Assembly: GCF_947491795.1 (NCBI RefSeq)
Contig: NZ_CANLKW010000001.1
Location: 806,001 to 870,000, forward strand
Source of the DNA: an uncultured Roseobacter sp.
Lineage (GTDB): Bacteria > Pseudomonadota > Alphaproteobacteria > Rhodobacterales > Rhodobacteraceae
Direction of reading: 5' to 3'
Length of the DNA stretch: 64,000 nucleotides
This document shows positions 54,723 to 63,383 of the stretch, piece after piece. Position 1 is the first letter of the stretch, and every line of letters starts with the position of its first letter. The position numbers and the translations under genes were made by a program. The notes beneath the pieces were generated by a model that made no database searches, was not told the origin of the DNA, and was given only the letters and a program-made list of their open reading frames with translations.

Positions 54723-54835
54723 TTTCGTCCCTCTCTCCCGCCGGTTTCTGCCCGGGCGACTGCCCTGTTTTTCCGCCTGCCCTGGCCATGTTGTAAGTTT
54801 ATGGCGAAAAGACCGGTTTTGTGCTACTTTAAGGT

Positions 54836-54861
54836 GCAGGCAATTTTCGCCTGCTGTTTTT
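54836..54861 (+). terminator. Terminator-like hairpin in the peroxidase leader
   Basis: GCAGGC (54836-54841), a seven-base loop and GCCTGC (54849-54854) are followed by TGTTTTT, only 28 bases before the peroxidase ATG. If the promoter is upstream this would attenuate the gene; if it is downstream, there is little room for one. Confidence 0.5.
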
Positions 54862-54888
54862 ACGATCAATATTTTTTGGAGTTTTATT

Positions 54889-56391
54889 ATGGCACATGGT
54901 TCCCGGCATTTTGATATTCTTGCCCCCCGGTCAGCCTTCTATCACGGTCCTTTTGGCAGGCTTTGTCCTGATCTCGATCCCTGGCACGCGCCGGGGGTTT
55001 CTGATTCCGACGCGGCACTTCTGGACATCGCAAACAACCTGATGATTGAACTGCCGGGCGAACTGCCTGCAGATATCGCAGCCGATCAGGCCAAAATCGA
55101 CCAGCTCGAGGCTGATTTCGGATCCAGCATTCCAGCGGGCTACACCTATTTCGGCCAGTTCGTTGATCACGATATCACCTTTGATCCCGCCTCGTCCCTG
55201 ATGCGGAAAAACGACCCCAACGGTCTGATCAATTTCAGGACACCGCGGCTGGATCTGGACAACATCTATGGTGCCGGTCCGGACGACCAGCCATATCTGT
55301 ACGATCCGACGGACAAGGCCAAGCTCGCAATCGGCGAGATCGAGGGTCGGCCTGACCTGCCCGATCTGCCCCGTTTCCGCGGACGCGCGCTCATCGGTGA
55401 CATGCGCAACGACGAAAACTCGATGGTCAGCCAGCTGCAGCTCGCCTTTCTGCTGGCCCACAACGCACTCGTCGACCGTGCCCGCGCCGCTGATCCCGGT
55501 GCCGCGACGGGCGAGGTGTTCGAGCGCGCGCGCAAAACGCTGCGCTGGCTTTATCAGCATATTGTCTGGAACGATTTCATCCCGCGCATCGCCGTGGATG
55601 AGGTCTATAAATGCGCGCTGAAACTCGAGAAAACCTGCGACGGGCGCAAACTGTGGAAATGCCAGCTGGATGATATCTACAGCTGGAAACACCAGCCTTT
55701 CATGCCGGTTGAATTCTCCGTTGCGGCCTACCGTTTCGGTCATTCCATGGTGCGCAACGGCTACCAGACCAACCACCCGGAACGCGGTTTCGGCGTAAAT
55801 GTGCCGATCTTTGACAACACCGGCGGCGGCGATCCGGACGACCTGCGCGGGTTCCGCCCGATGAAGCCGGAAAACTGCATTCAGTGGGACTGGTTTTTGC
55901 AGATGACCTCCTCTGCGCCCGGGATTTTCCCGCAGATGGCACGCAAGATCGACACCAAACTGTCCAACGCACTGGCCTTCCTGTTCGAGGGCACACCGGG
56001 CGATCCGGGCAATGTTCTGGCCTTCCGCAACCTCAAGCGCGGCGTGTCCTTTGATCTGCCGTCCGGCACGTCGGTGGCGCGCAAATTCTGCGTGCCCGAG
56101 ATCAGCCTGCGTCCCGAAGAGCCGGATGCACTCTGGTACTATATTCTGCGCGAAGCACAGGGCAACGGCGGCAACACCCTCGGACGCGTGGGCTCTGTGA
56201 TCGTCTGTTCGGTCTTTGCCGGGCTCCTCAAAGGTGATCCGCGCAGCTGGGTCTCGCTTGATCCGTGCTGGTCGCCCTCGGATGATCCGCTGCTGAAGGA
56301 CGGCGAGGACAATGTGGACGATGCCGCCTGGACACTGGCCTCGATCATCCGCATTGCCGGGATCAAGGCTGACGGCGTCGGTCTGGCCTGA
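54889..56391 (+). CDS. Animal-type heme peroxidase family protein
   Basis: A 500-residue member of the peroxidase-cyclooxygenase superfamily. TTTTTGGAG precedes the ATG. The distal site is FGQFVDHDITFD with His94 and the calcium-ligand Asp95; the GDMRNDEN motif (Asp171, Arg173, Glu176) gives the catalytic Arg and haem-linked acid, with AHN at 190-192; the proximal haem ligand is His285 in YRFGHSMVRNGY. These are the residues of active peroxidases that use H2O2 to oxidise halides or phenols. There is no N-terminal signal peptide. It may be cytosolic or leave by another route. Confidence 0.9.
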   Translation: MAHGSRHFDILAPRSAFYHGPFGRLCPDLDPWHAPGVSDSDAALLDIANNLMIELPGELPADIAADQAKIDQLEADFGSSIPAGYTYFGQFVDHDITFDPASSLMRKNDPNGLINFRTPRLDLDNIYGAGPDDQPYLYDPTDKAKLAIGEIEGRPDLPDLPRFRGRALIGDMRNDENSMVSQLQLAFLLAHNALVDRARAADPGAATGEVFERARKTLRWLYQHIVWNDFIPRIAVDEVYKCALKLEKTCDGRKLWKCQLDDIYSWKHQPFMPVEFSVAAYRFGHSMVRNGYQTNHPERGFGVNVPIFDNTGGGDPDDLRGFRPMKPENCIQWDWFLQMTSSAPGIFPQMARKIDTKLSNALAFLFEGTPGDPGNVLAFRNLKRGVSFDLPSGTSVARKFCVPEISLRPEEPDALWYYILREAQGNGGNTLGRVGSVIVCSVFAGLLKGDPRSWVSLDPCWSPSDDPLLKDGEDNVDDAAWTLASIIRIAGIKADGVGLA

Positions 56392-56399
56392 TCAGATCA

Positions 56400-56426
56400 C
56401 TGTGCCGGGTGTTCCGCCCGGCACAG
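56400..56426. terminator. Hairpin after the peroxidase gene
   Basis: CTGTGCCGGG and CCCGGCACAG form a perfect 10-bp stem with a seven-base loop, eight bases after the peroxidase stop. There is no T-run, so it may protect the 3' end rather than terminate. Confidence 0.6.
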
Positions 56427-56486
56427 CACCCTGCTTCTGCATCACAGGCGCGCGGATTCCGTGTGAGAAAAACAAAACGGACCTGT

Positions 56487-56501
56487 ACGTCAGTCTGACG
56501 T
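56487..56501. promoter_or_regulatory. Perfect 15-base inverted repeat upstream of radA
   Basis: ACGTCAG-T-CTGACGT is a perfect inverted repeat in the 300-base peroxidase-radA gap, about 190 bases before radA. It looks like a dimeric regulator site. The rest of the gap shows no gene. Confidence 0.4.
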
Positions 56502-56691
56502 CCGTCGGCATATCACCCTGCCGACCTGTAATCACTCCAGACACCTCACCCGCACGCAAGAACATGTTGAAAACCGCCTGCCTGATCCGCTGTCTGCCGA
56601 TGCGGTTCCAGCCACTTCAGGGGGCCGTGATCGCGCAAGCCCCCGGCATTTTGCCTTTGACCCTTGCGGGAGCCTGGGTCATTACGGGCAT

Positions 56692-58053
56692 ATGGCAAAA
56701 TCCCCTTCTTTTTCCTGCTCAGCCTGCGGCAACGTTACCACCAAATGGGCCGGTCGCTGCGAAGCCTGTGGTGAATGGAACACCATCTCCCAGGACGCTG
56801 GCATTTCCAAAGGTCCGGCCAAATCCCTTGGGGGCAAACGCGGCGCTGCGATCACGCTGACTGACCTGTCGACCGAGGAAGCACCCCCGCCGCGCACCAA
56901 TTCCGGCATCCGGGAGCTGGACCGTGTTCTGGGCGGTGGTCTGGTCGCGGCATCTGCCATTCTGGTGGGCGGGGATCCGGGCATTGGCAAGTCGACACTG
57001 TTGCTGCAGGCCGCAGCACAGTTTGCGCGTCAGGGCCTCAAAACCATCTATGTCTCGGGCGAGGAAGCCTCGGCCCAGGTGCGTATGCGCGCCCGTCGTC
57101 TGGGGCTTGCAGATGCGCCGGTGAAACTCGCCGCTGAAACAAATCTGCGCGACATCCTGACCACGCTGGAAACCGAACGCCCGCAGCTGGCAATCATCGA
57201 TTCCATCCAGACCATGTGGGCAGACAACGTCGAGAGCGCGCCCGGGTCAGTGAGCCAGGTCCGCGCCGCCGCCCATGAGCTCACCAGTTTTGCGAAACGC
57301 AAAGGCATCAGCGTTGTCCTGGTGGGGCACGTGACCAAAGAAGGCCAGATTGCCGGGCCCCGCGTGGTAGAGCATATGGTGGATACTGTGCTCTATTTTG
57401 AGGGCGAACGCGGGCATCAGTTCCGTATCCTGCGCGCGGTGAAAAACCGCTTTGGCCCGGCAGATGAGATCGGTGTCTTCGAGATGACAGGGGGCGGCTT
57501 GTCAGAGGTCACCAACCCATCCGCCCTTTTCCTCAGTGAGCGCGGCGAACCCAGCCCCGGCTCGGTGGTGTTTGCCGGGGTCGAGGGAACGCGCCCTGTG
57601 CTTGTGGAGTTTCAGGCTCTTGTTGCCCCGTCACCGCATGCCCAGGCGCGGCGCACGGTTGTCGGCTGGGACGGCGGGCGTCTGGCAATGATCCTTGCGG
57701 TGCTGGAAGCGCGCTGCGGGATCCCCTTTGCGGGTCTCGATGTCTATCTTAATGTGGCAGGCGGCATGAAAGTATCCGAACCGGCGGCAGATCTGGCGGT
57801 TGCAGCCGCTCTTCTGAGTGCCCGCGAAGATGCCGCACTGCCGGCAGATACAGTTGTTTTCGGCGAAATCAGCCTGTCCGGTGCGCTCAGACCCGCCACT
57901 CAGACGGAATTGAGGTTGAAAGAAGCGCAAAAACTTGGTTTCACCAGCGCAATCGCAGCGACAGGTGGCAAATCTGTCGATGTGCAGGGCATTGCGCTGA
58001 ACACGATGTCGGATCTGACGGGATTTGTCGGTGAGATTTTCGGCGCGGGCTGA
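56692..58053 (+). CDS. radA: DNA repair protein RadA
   Basis: RadA (Sms) is a RecA-like ATPase and helicase acting on recombination branches. The 453-residue protein has the N-terminal zinc finger (CSACG and CEACG), Walker A GDPGIGKSTLLLQ, the RadA-specific KNRFGPADEIGVFEM motif, and the C-terminal Lon-protease-like domain (LNVAGGMKVSEPAADLAVAAALLSA) lacking the protease Ser-Lys pair function. Length is standard. cvpA follows 26 bases later. Confidence 0.97.
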   Translation: MAKSPSFSCSACGNVTTKWAGRCEACGEWNTISQDAGISKGPAKSLGGKRGAAITLTDLSTEEAPPPRTNSGIRELDRVLGGGLVAASAILVGGDPGIGKSTLLLQAAAQFARQGLKTIYVSGEEASAQVRMRARRLGLADAPVKLAAETNLRDILTTLETERPQLAIIDSIQTMWADNVESAPGSVSQVRAAAHELTSFAKRKGISVVLVGHVTKEGQIAGPRVVEHMVDTVLYFEGERGHQFRILRAVKNRFGPADEIGVFEMTGGGLSEVTNPSALFLSERGEPSPGSVVFAGVEGTRPVLVEFQALVAPSPHAQARRTVVGWDGGRLAMILAVLEARCGIPFAGLDVYLNVAGGMKVSEPAADLAVAAALLSAREDAALPADTVVFGEISLSGALRPATQTELRLKEAQKLGFTSAIAATGGKSVDVQGIALNTMSDLTGFVGEIFGAG

Positions 58054-58079
58054 CCAGGGACAGAAAGGCTGAAGGCTCT

Positions 58080-58634
58080 ATGGATGGTTTCACGTTAGTT
58101 GACGGCGCAGTGGCTCTGGTCATTCTTGTGTCGGCTCTGCTGGCATACGGGCGCGGCCTGGTGCGCGAGCTTATGGCCATCGTCGGCTGGGTCGCAGCGG
58201 CTGTTCTGGGCTTTATGTTCGCCCCCCAGGTGGAACCTCTGATACGTGAAATTCCGGTGGTCGGAGAGTTTCTTGCGGACAGCTGCGAGCTGTCCATTAT
58301 CGGTGCCTTTGCTGCTGTTTTCGCGGTTGCTCTGATCGTGGTATCGCTCTTCACACCGCTCTTTTCCAGCATGATCCAGCGTTCGGCGCTGGGAGGTATC
58401 GACCAGGGTCTGGGCTTTCTGTTCGGGGTCGCGCGCGGTGTGCTGCTGGTGGCGGTGGCGTTCTTTGTCTACGAGACAGTGATCACCGGAGAAAGCTATT
58501 CGGTTGTGGATGAAAGCCGCTCTGCGGTCGTCTTTGCACAGGTTGCAGAACAGATTGAAACCGCTGAACCCGAGCAGGCACTGGGCTGGATCACGGCGCG
58601 TTACGAAGCACTTGTTGGCAACTGCGGGCAGTAA
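58080..58634 (+). CDS. cvpA: CvpA family membrane protein
   Basis: A 184-residue inner-membrane protein of the CvpA family (linked to colicin V production in E. coli and to envelope homeostasis). Four hydrophobic segments are visible (residues about 6-24, 30-48, 68-92, 113-133), with the conserved YGRGLVRELMAIVGW and GGIDQGLGFLFGVARGVLLV blocks. It lies after radA, and purF is 1.3 kb downstream past the kinase gene; cvpA next to purF is a common arrangement. Confidence 0.92.
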   Translation: MDGFTLVDGAVALVILVSALLAYGRGLVRELMAIVGWVAAAVLGFMFAPQVEPLIREIPVVGEFLADSCELSIIGAFAAVFAVALIVVSLFTPLFSSMIQRSALGGIDQGLGFLFGVARGVLLVAVAFFVYETVITGESYSVVDESRSAVVFAQVAEQIETAEPEQALGWITARYEALVGNCGQ

Positions 58635-58720
58635 GCGCATTTTGCTTTTTGCGCTTTTAACCTGAAATTATTCTTATTTGTGCAATTGTGCAGTAGCCTG
58701 ACAACAGGAGACTGTGGCAC

Positions 58721-59815
58721 GTGGATATCAGCCGGTTCGACCCGTACGAGCAGATTGCAGCACCTGTTTTCGTCATTGCACCTGACAGAAACCTGACCCC
58801 CAGATACATCTGGACCAACACGCGCTGGTCCGACGCCACCGGGATTGCGGTCGCGGATGCACTTGGCAAGACAGAGACCAGCCTGTTTCCAGGTAAAAAC
58901 GGACTGCTGGCAATGGATCACCAGCGCGCGGCCCTGACAACAGGGCGCTCTGCAACATACCAGGTGACGCGGTCATGGAATGGTTTCAGCGGGCCAATAC
59001 GCTCTGATCTGTCCGTCGTCCACGACGAAGACGGGGCGGCCCGCTATGCCGTTGGCACCTGTTTTCCGGTTGTTGCCGAAGCATGTGAACCGCTGCCCGC
59101 GCGGCAGGCACTGTCAGAGGCAGAGCAGTTTGTTGCCATCGCGGCGCATGACCTGCGCACCCCGATGCGCAACATCCGCACCCTGACGTCGCTGCTGCGC
59201 GATGATTTCGTGGACCACGGCGACGGCAAAGCGGAACTGATCAATCTGCTGGACGAGGTCGCCAGTAAATCCAGCCTGATGATCTCGGACGTTCTGTCCT
59301 ATACCGAAGCGCTGGTAACGCCCCGGGGCACAGAGATCATCAAGGTCGGTGAACTTTGCGAGATGCTCTGGGACATGCTGGATCCCCACCGGAGTGTCGG
59401 CTTCACCTATCCGAATATTTCCATTGAATGCGACAAGGCAGCGTTCCAGATCGCGACCCGGAACCTGCTCGACAATGCGATAAAACACAACAGCCTGCCC
59501 GGCCTGGCGATCGATCTCACAATCGAAGAAGAAGCATCAGGTCTCAAAGTCACGGTCCGCGACAACGGCAGTGGCTTTCCGGCCCCGGAAAGACTGTTCG
59601 GCGCAGAAACCGGCTACCAGTCCGAAGGTGGCTACGGGCTGATGGCGGTTCAGCGGCTTTTGTCGGCACGCGGTGGCACAATATCTGCGCATAATGCCAG
59701 CAATCCTCCCGGTGGCGCTGTCAGCTTTACCCTCAAAGGGTGCATTTCGCAGTCTGCCGGACAACTGGGGGTAAGCGGATCGTCTCTCGCAGCAGCCCGG
59801 CGGGCATTGCGCTGA
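58721..59815 (+). CDS. PAS-type sensor histidine kinase, orphan
   Basis: A 364-residue soluble histidine kinase starting at a GTG with CAGGAG ten bases upstream. Residues 10-118 form a PAS-like sensor domain. The phospho-acceptor is His143 in AAHDLRTPMRNIR. The ATPase domain has the N box RNLLDNAIKHN, the DNGSGF G1 box and GYGLMAV G2 region. No membrane helix is seen, so it senses a cytosolic cue. No response regulator is adjacent; it interrupts the cvpA-purF neighbourhood. Confidence 0.9.
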   Translation: MDISRFDPYEQIAAPVFVIAPDRNLTPRYIWTNTRWSDATGIAVADALGKTETSLFPGKNGLLAMDHQRAALTTGRSATYQVTRSWNGFSGPIRSDLSVVHDEDGAARYAVGTCFPVVAEACEPLPARQALSEAEQFVAIAAHDLRTPMRNIRTLTSLLRDDFVDHGDGKAELINLLDEVASKSSLMISDVLSYTEALVTPRGTEIIKVGELCEMLWDMLDPHRSVGFTYPNISIECDKAAFQIATRNLLDNAIKHNSLPGLAIDLTIEEEASGLKVTVRDNGSGFPAPERLFGAETGYQSEGGYGLMAVQRLLSARGGTISAHNASNPPGGAVSFTLKGCISQSAGQLGVSGSSLAAARRALR

Positions 59816-59955
59816 GACCCGGATCTGCCCGCTGCGTAACATCCCTGCGACAAACCGGGCGCCCTGGCGGATAGTTTCGTGACACTGTGGCCCGGACACC
59901 CTACATAATGCGCCTGAGAGACACCGGATTCGGAGCTGCCCCGTTGACCAGGACA

Positions 59956-61440
59956 ATGCCCCCCGCCCATCCTTTTGATACGTCATACCTGCGTGACGCC
60001 GGCGATGACGACAAACTAAAGGAAGAATGCGGTATTTTCGGTGTGATCGGCGTGGCCGAGGCCGCCAATTTCGTGGCACTGGGGCTGCATGCTCTGCAAC
60101 ACCGCGGCCAGGAAGCAGGCGGTATTGTCACCCACCACCCGGAACTGGGGTTTCAGTCCGCACGCCGCTTTGGCTACGTGCGCGATAACTTCACTAGTCA
60201 GGCCGTGATGGAAACGCTCAAGGGGCCGCTGTCTATCGGACACGTGCGCTATTCCACCGCCGGATCAAAAGGTCAGACAGCGATCCGCGATGTGCAGCCA
60301 TTCTTTGGGGAATTTGCAATGGGGGGCGCCGCCATTGCCCACAATGGCAATATCACCAACGCCAACGCTCTGCGCCGCGAGCTTATCGAACGCGGCTCAA
60401 TTTTTCAGAGCTCGTCCGACAGCGAATGCATCATTCACCTGATGGCCCGTTCGTTGCAGCGCAATATTCCCGAACGGATGGAAGACGCCCTGCGCCGGGT
60501 TGAAGGCGCTTTTTCAGTCGTGGCCATGACCCGTACCAAGCTGATCGGTGTGCGTGACCCACTTGGTGTGCGTCCGCTGGTCCTGGGGCAGGTCGGTGAT
60601 GGTTGGGTGCTCAGCTCCGAGACCTGCGCACTGGATATCATCGGCGCCGAATTTATCCGCGAAATCGCGCCCGGCGAAATGGTGGTGATCACCTCCAAGG
60701 GAGTGGAATCGCATTTCCCGTTCCGCCCGCGAAAGCCACGGTTCTGTATTTTTGAACATGTGTATTTTTCGCGTCCGGACAGTATCCTTGGGGGCCGTTC
60801 CGTCTATGAAACGCGCGAGGCCATCGGCCGGGAGCTTGCCAAGGAATCGCCGGTTGATGCGGATCTGGTGTGCCCCGTCCCGGACAGCGGCACACCGGCC
60901 GCAATCGGGTACAGTCTTGAATCCGGTATCCCTTATGCCATGGGCATCATCCGCAACCAGTATATGGGCCGGACCTTTATTGAGCCCACCGAGCAGATCC
61001 GCAACATGGGCGTTCGGCTGAAACTGAACGTGAACCGGGCGCTGATCCAGGGAAAACGTGTCATTCTGGTCGACGATTCTGTGGTGCGGGGCACCACATC
61101 GCGCAAGATCAAGGAGATGATCCTCGATGCCGGCGCAAAGGAAGTGCATTTTCGGATCGCGTCCCCGCCGACGGCCTGGCCATGTTTTTATGGCGTCGAC
61201 ACGCCCCAGCGCGAAAAACTGCTGGCCGCCACGATGTCAGAGGACGAAATGCGCGACCACCTGCAGGTCGACAGCCTCAGGTTCATTTCACTTGATGGCC
61301 TCTATCGCGCCGTCGGCGAGGCCAGAGGCAGAGATCCCAACCAGCCCCAGTATTGCGATGCGTGCTTTTCGGGTGAATACCCCGTGGAGCCATCTGATCA
61401 GATCGAAAGCGGGTTTGAGATGAAACCCGCCGCAGAGTGA
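59956..61440 (+). CDS. purF: Amidophosphoribosyltransferase
   Basis: PurF makes phosphoribosylamine from PRPP and glutamine, the first committed step of purine synthesis. The start at 59956 has AGGA five bases upstream. The 494-residue protein has a 24-residue propeptide before the nucleophile Cys25 (EECGIFGV), the glutaminase domain (LHALQHRGQEAGG), the PRPP loop VILVDDSVVRGTTS, and C-terminal cysteines (YCDACFSGEYP) consistent with the Bacillus-type iron-sulfur-containing enzyme. Its stop overlaps the GTG start of the next gene. Confidence 0.96.
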   Translation: MPPAHPFDTSYLRDAGDDDKLKEECGIFGVIGVAEAANFVALGLHALQHRGQEAGGIVTHHPELGFQSARRFGYVRDNFTSQAVMETLKGPLSIGHVRYSTAGSKGQTAIRDVQPFFGEFAMGGAAIAHNGNITNANALRRELIERGSIFQSSSDSECIIHLMARSLQRNIPERMEDALRRVEGAFSVVAMTRTKLIGVRDPLGVRPLVLGQVGDGWVLSSETCALDIIGAEFIREIAPGEMVVITSKGVESHFPFRPRKPRFCIFEHVYFSRPDSILGGRSVYETREAIGRELAKESPVDADLVCPVPDSGTPAAIGYSLESGIPYAMGIIRNQYMGRTFIEPTEQIRNMGVRLKLNVNRALIQGKRVILVDDSVVRGTTSRKIKEMILDAGAKEVHFRIASPPTAWPCFYGVDTPQREKLLAATMSEDEMRDHLQVDSLRFISLDGLYRAVGEARGRDPNQPQYCDACFSGEYPVEPSDQIESGFEMKPAAE

Positions 61441-61844
61441 CAGCTCCCCTGCCCGGTTGTTTTTTGACGGCTGTATCAGGATGGCCTGCCCCGGCCCGCA
61501 GGGCATTTGAGGACATCCGCACAACCGTACTCGATGCCGCTTCAGAAGTGCCTGACCTTAGGGTGGTTGAGACGCTGAAATGGGGAGAGCCATCCTGGCT
61601 TCCGGAAAATCGCCGGACCGGATCGACGCTGCGTGCTGCCTGGAAACCCGCCCTGCCCGATCAGATCAGCCTTTTTGTGAACTGCAACAGCGCAATCTCC
61701 GCGACGATCCTTGAGATTTATCCAACAGCGTTTGTCTATGGCAGGAACCGGGCGCTGCGCATGCCCCTGAGCGCACCATTGCCCACCGAAGCCATAGCCC
61801 ACTGTGCGGTTCTGACGCTGACATGGCACCGCAAGACGGCTTGA
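61437..61844 (+). CDS. DUF1801-like protein
   Basis: A 135-residue soluble protein beginning at a GTG that overlaps the purF stop. It resembles the YdhG/YjbR-like DUF1801 fold: WPAPARRAFEDIRTTVLDAASEVPDLRVVETLKWGEPSW is the typical first half with the conserved WG(E/M)P motif, and residues 75-105 form the second beta sheet. Function is not known. It is coupled to purF only by position. Confidence 0.8.
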   Translation: MTAPLPGCFLTAVSGWPAPARRAFEDIRTTVLDAASEVPDLRVVETLKWGEPSWLPENRRTGSTLRAAWKPALPDQISLFVNCNSAISATILEIYPTAFVYGRNRALRMPLSAPLPTEAIAHCAVLTLTWHRKTA

Positions 61845-61875
61845 CGGCAGCCATTTTCCGCGTCACGACCGGCGC

Positions 61876-62520
61876 ATGACAAAAACCGCACTTATCACCG
61901 GCGCGTCTCGCGGCCTTGGCGCAGCACTGGCCGAAGCGCTTTGCGCCACGCACCACATCGTCGCTCTTGCGCGCACTACAGGCGCGCTGGAAGAGCTGGA
62001 TGACCGCATCAAGGCAAAAGGCGGCACCGCGACGCTCGCCCCGATGGACATCACAGACATTGATGCGATGGCGACCCTGTGCCGTGGGATATTTGACCGA
62101 TGGGGCAGCCTCGATCTCTGGGCGCACACGGCGGTGCATGCAGCCCCGCTGGCGCCAACGGATCACATCGACGGCAAGGATTTTGCCAAGTCCCTCAGCG
62201 GCAACGTCACAGCGACATCGACCCTGATCACATTTGTGTCCCCGCTGCTGGGCCAGTCGGGCAGAGCCGTGTTTTTTGACGACCCCCGCGCGGGCCAGAA
62301 ATTCTTTGGCAGCTATGGCGCAAGCAAAGCCGCCCAGATCGCTCTCGCGCGCAGCTGGCAGGCAGAGACTGTCAACACAGGCCCCAGAGTTGACATCGTG
62401 ACACCTGATGCGATGCCAACCGCGACCCGTGCACGTTTCTTCCCGGGTGAAAACCGTGATACTCTGAACGATATTCACGCTCAGGCTGCGGCAGTTCTGG
62501 CACAACTGCAGGTTTCTTAA
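61876..62520 (+). CDS. Short-chain dehydrogenase/reductase
   Basis: A 214-residue SDR enzyme, short for the family (usually about 250). The cofactor motif is TGASRGLG (residues 8-15), and the catalytic pair is Tyr-Lys in [10 protein letters not shown]. The usual NNAG motif is replaced by AHTAVHAA, and the catalytic Ser region reads VFFDDPRAG, so activity is uncertain. Substrate unknown. It follows the DUF1801 gene after 31 bases. Confidence 0.85.
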   Translation: MTKTALITGASRGLGAALAEALCATHHIVALARTTGALEELDDRIKAKGGTATLAPMDITDIDAMATLCRGIFDRWGSLDLWAHTAVHAAPLAPTDHIDGKDFAKSLSGNVTATSTLITFVSPLLGQSGRAVFFDDPRAGQKFFGSYGASKAAQIALARSWQAETVNTGPRVDIVTPDAMPTATRARFFPGENRDTLNDIHAQAAAVLAQLQVS

Positions 62521-62597
62521 CCACCCGGACTCCATTGGTGGCGGGCGTCGCTTGCCGCCCCCGCAACCCTCGCCTATCAAGGCGTAAAGGGGACACC

Positions 62598-63383
62598 ATG
62601 CGCATTCTTATTACAAACGACGACGGGATCAACGCCCCGGGGCTGAAAGTGCTTGCAGATATTGCCGCAGAGATCGCCGGCACGGGTGGTGAAGTCTGGA
62701 CAGTGGCGCCTGCGTTCGAGCAATCCGGCGTCGGGCACTGCATCAGCTATACGCACCCGATGATGATCGCGGAAATGGGGCCACGCCGCTTTGCCGCCGA
62801 AGGCTCCCCGGCAGACTGTGTGCTGGCCGGTCTGCACGACGTGATGAAGGACGGCCCGCCCGATCTGGTGCTTTCCGGCGTGAACCGTGGCAACAACTCT
62901 GCGGAAAACACGCTCTATTCCGGGACCATCGGCGGCGCGATGGAAGCAGCCCTTCAGGGCGTACCGGCGATTGCCCTGTCTCAGTACTATGGTCCTGCCA
63001 ATAACCAGCTCGACAATCCGTTCGAGGCCAGCGCCGTTCATGGCGCAGATGTCGTGCGCCGGATTCTCGCCCATACCCCCACGGAAACCAGCGGCTACCG
63101 GTTGTTCTATAACGTGAATTTCCCACCTGTACCCGCCGATGGTGTCAAAGGAACGCGCCTGTCACGGCAGGGTCTGCGGACCGGTACCGGGTTTTCGACA
63201 GAACCGCACATGTCGCCTTCGGGGCGGCGGTTCCTGTGGATCCGCGGCGGCGATCAGCAGGTCAAAACGGCAGCGGGCACAGATGCAGCTGACAACCTTG
63301 AAGGATACATTTCGGTCACGCCGATGCGCGCAGACCTGACGGCATATGACGTGATGGAGGGGCTGGAAGGCATCGCAACATGA
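62598..63383 (+). CDS. surE: 5'/3'-nucleotidase SurE
   Basis: SurE is a metal-dependent survival phosphatase acting on nucleoside monophosphates. From the ATG at 62598 (AAAGGGGAC upstream) the protein has 261 residues: [15 protein letters not shown] with the metal Asp pair, the [10 protein letters not shown] motif, GSPADCV and [25 protein letters not shown], all SurE signatures. It overlaps pcm by ATGA; the surE-pcm pair is widely conserved. Confidence 0.96.
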   Translation: MRILITNDDGINAPGLKVLADIAAEIAGTGGEVWTVAPAFEQSGVGHCISYTHPMMIAEMGPRRFAAEGSPADCVLAGLHDVMKDGPPDLVLSGVNRGNNSAENTLYSGTIGGAMEAALQGVPAIALSQYYGPANNQLDNPFEASAVHGADVVRRILAHTPTETSGYRLFYNVNFPPVPADGVKGTRLSRQGLRTGTGFSTEPHMSPSGRRFLWIRGGDQQVKTAAGTDAADNLEGYISVTPMRADLTAYDVMEGLEGIAT

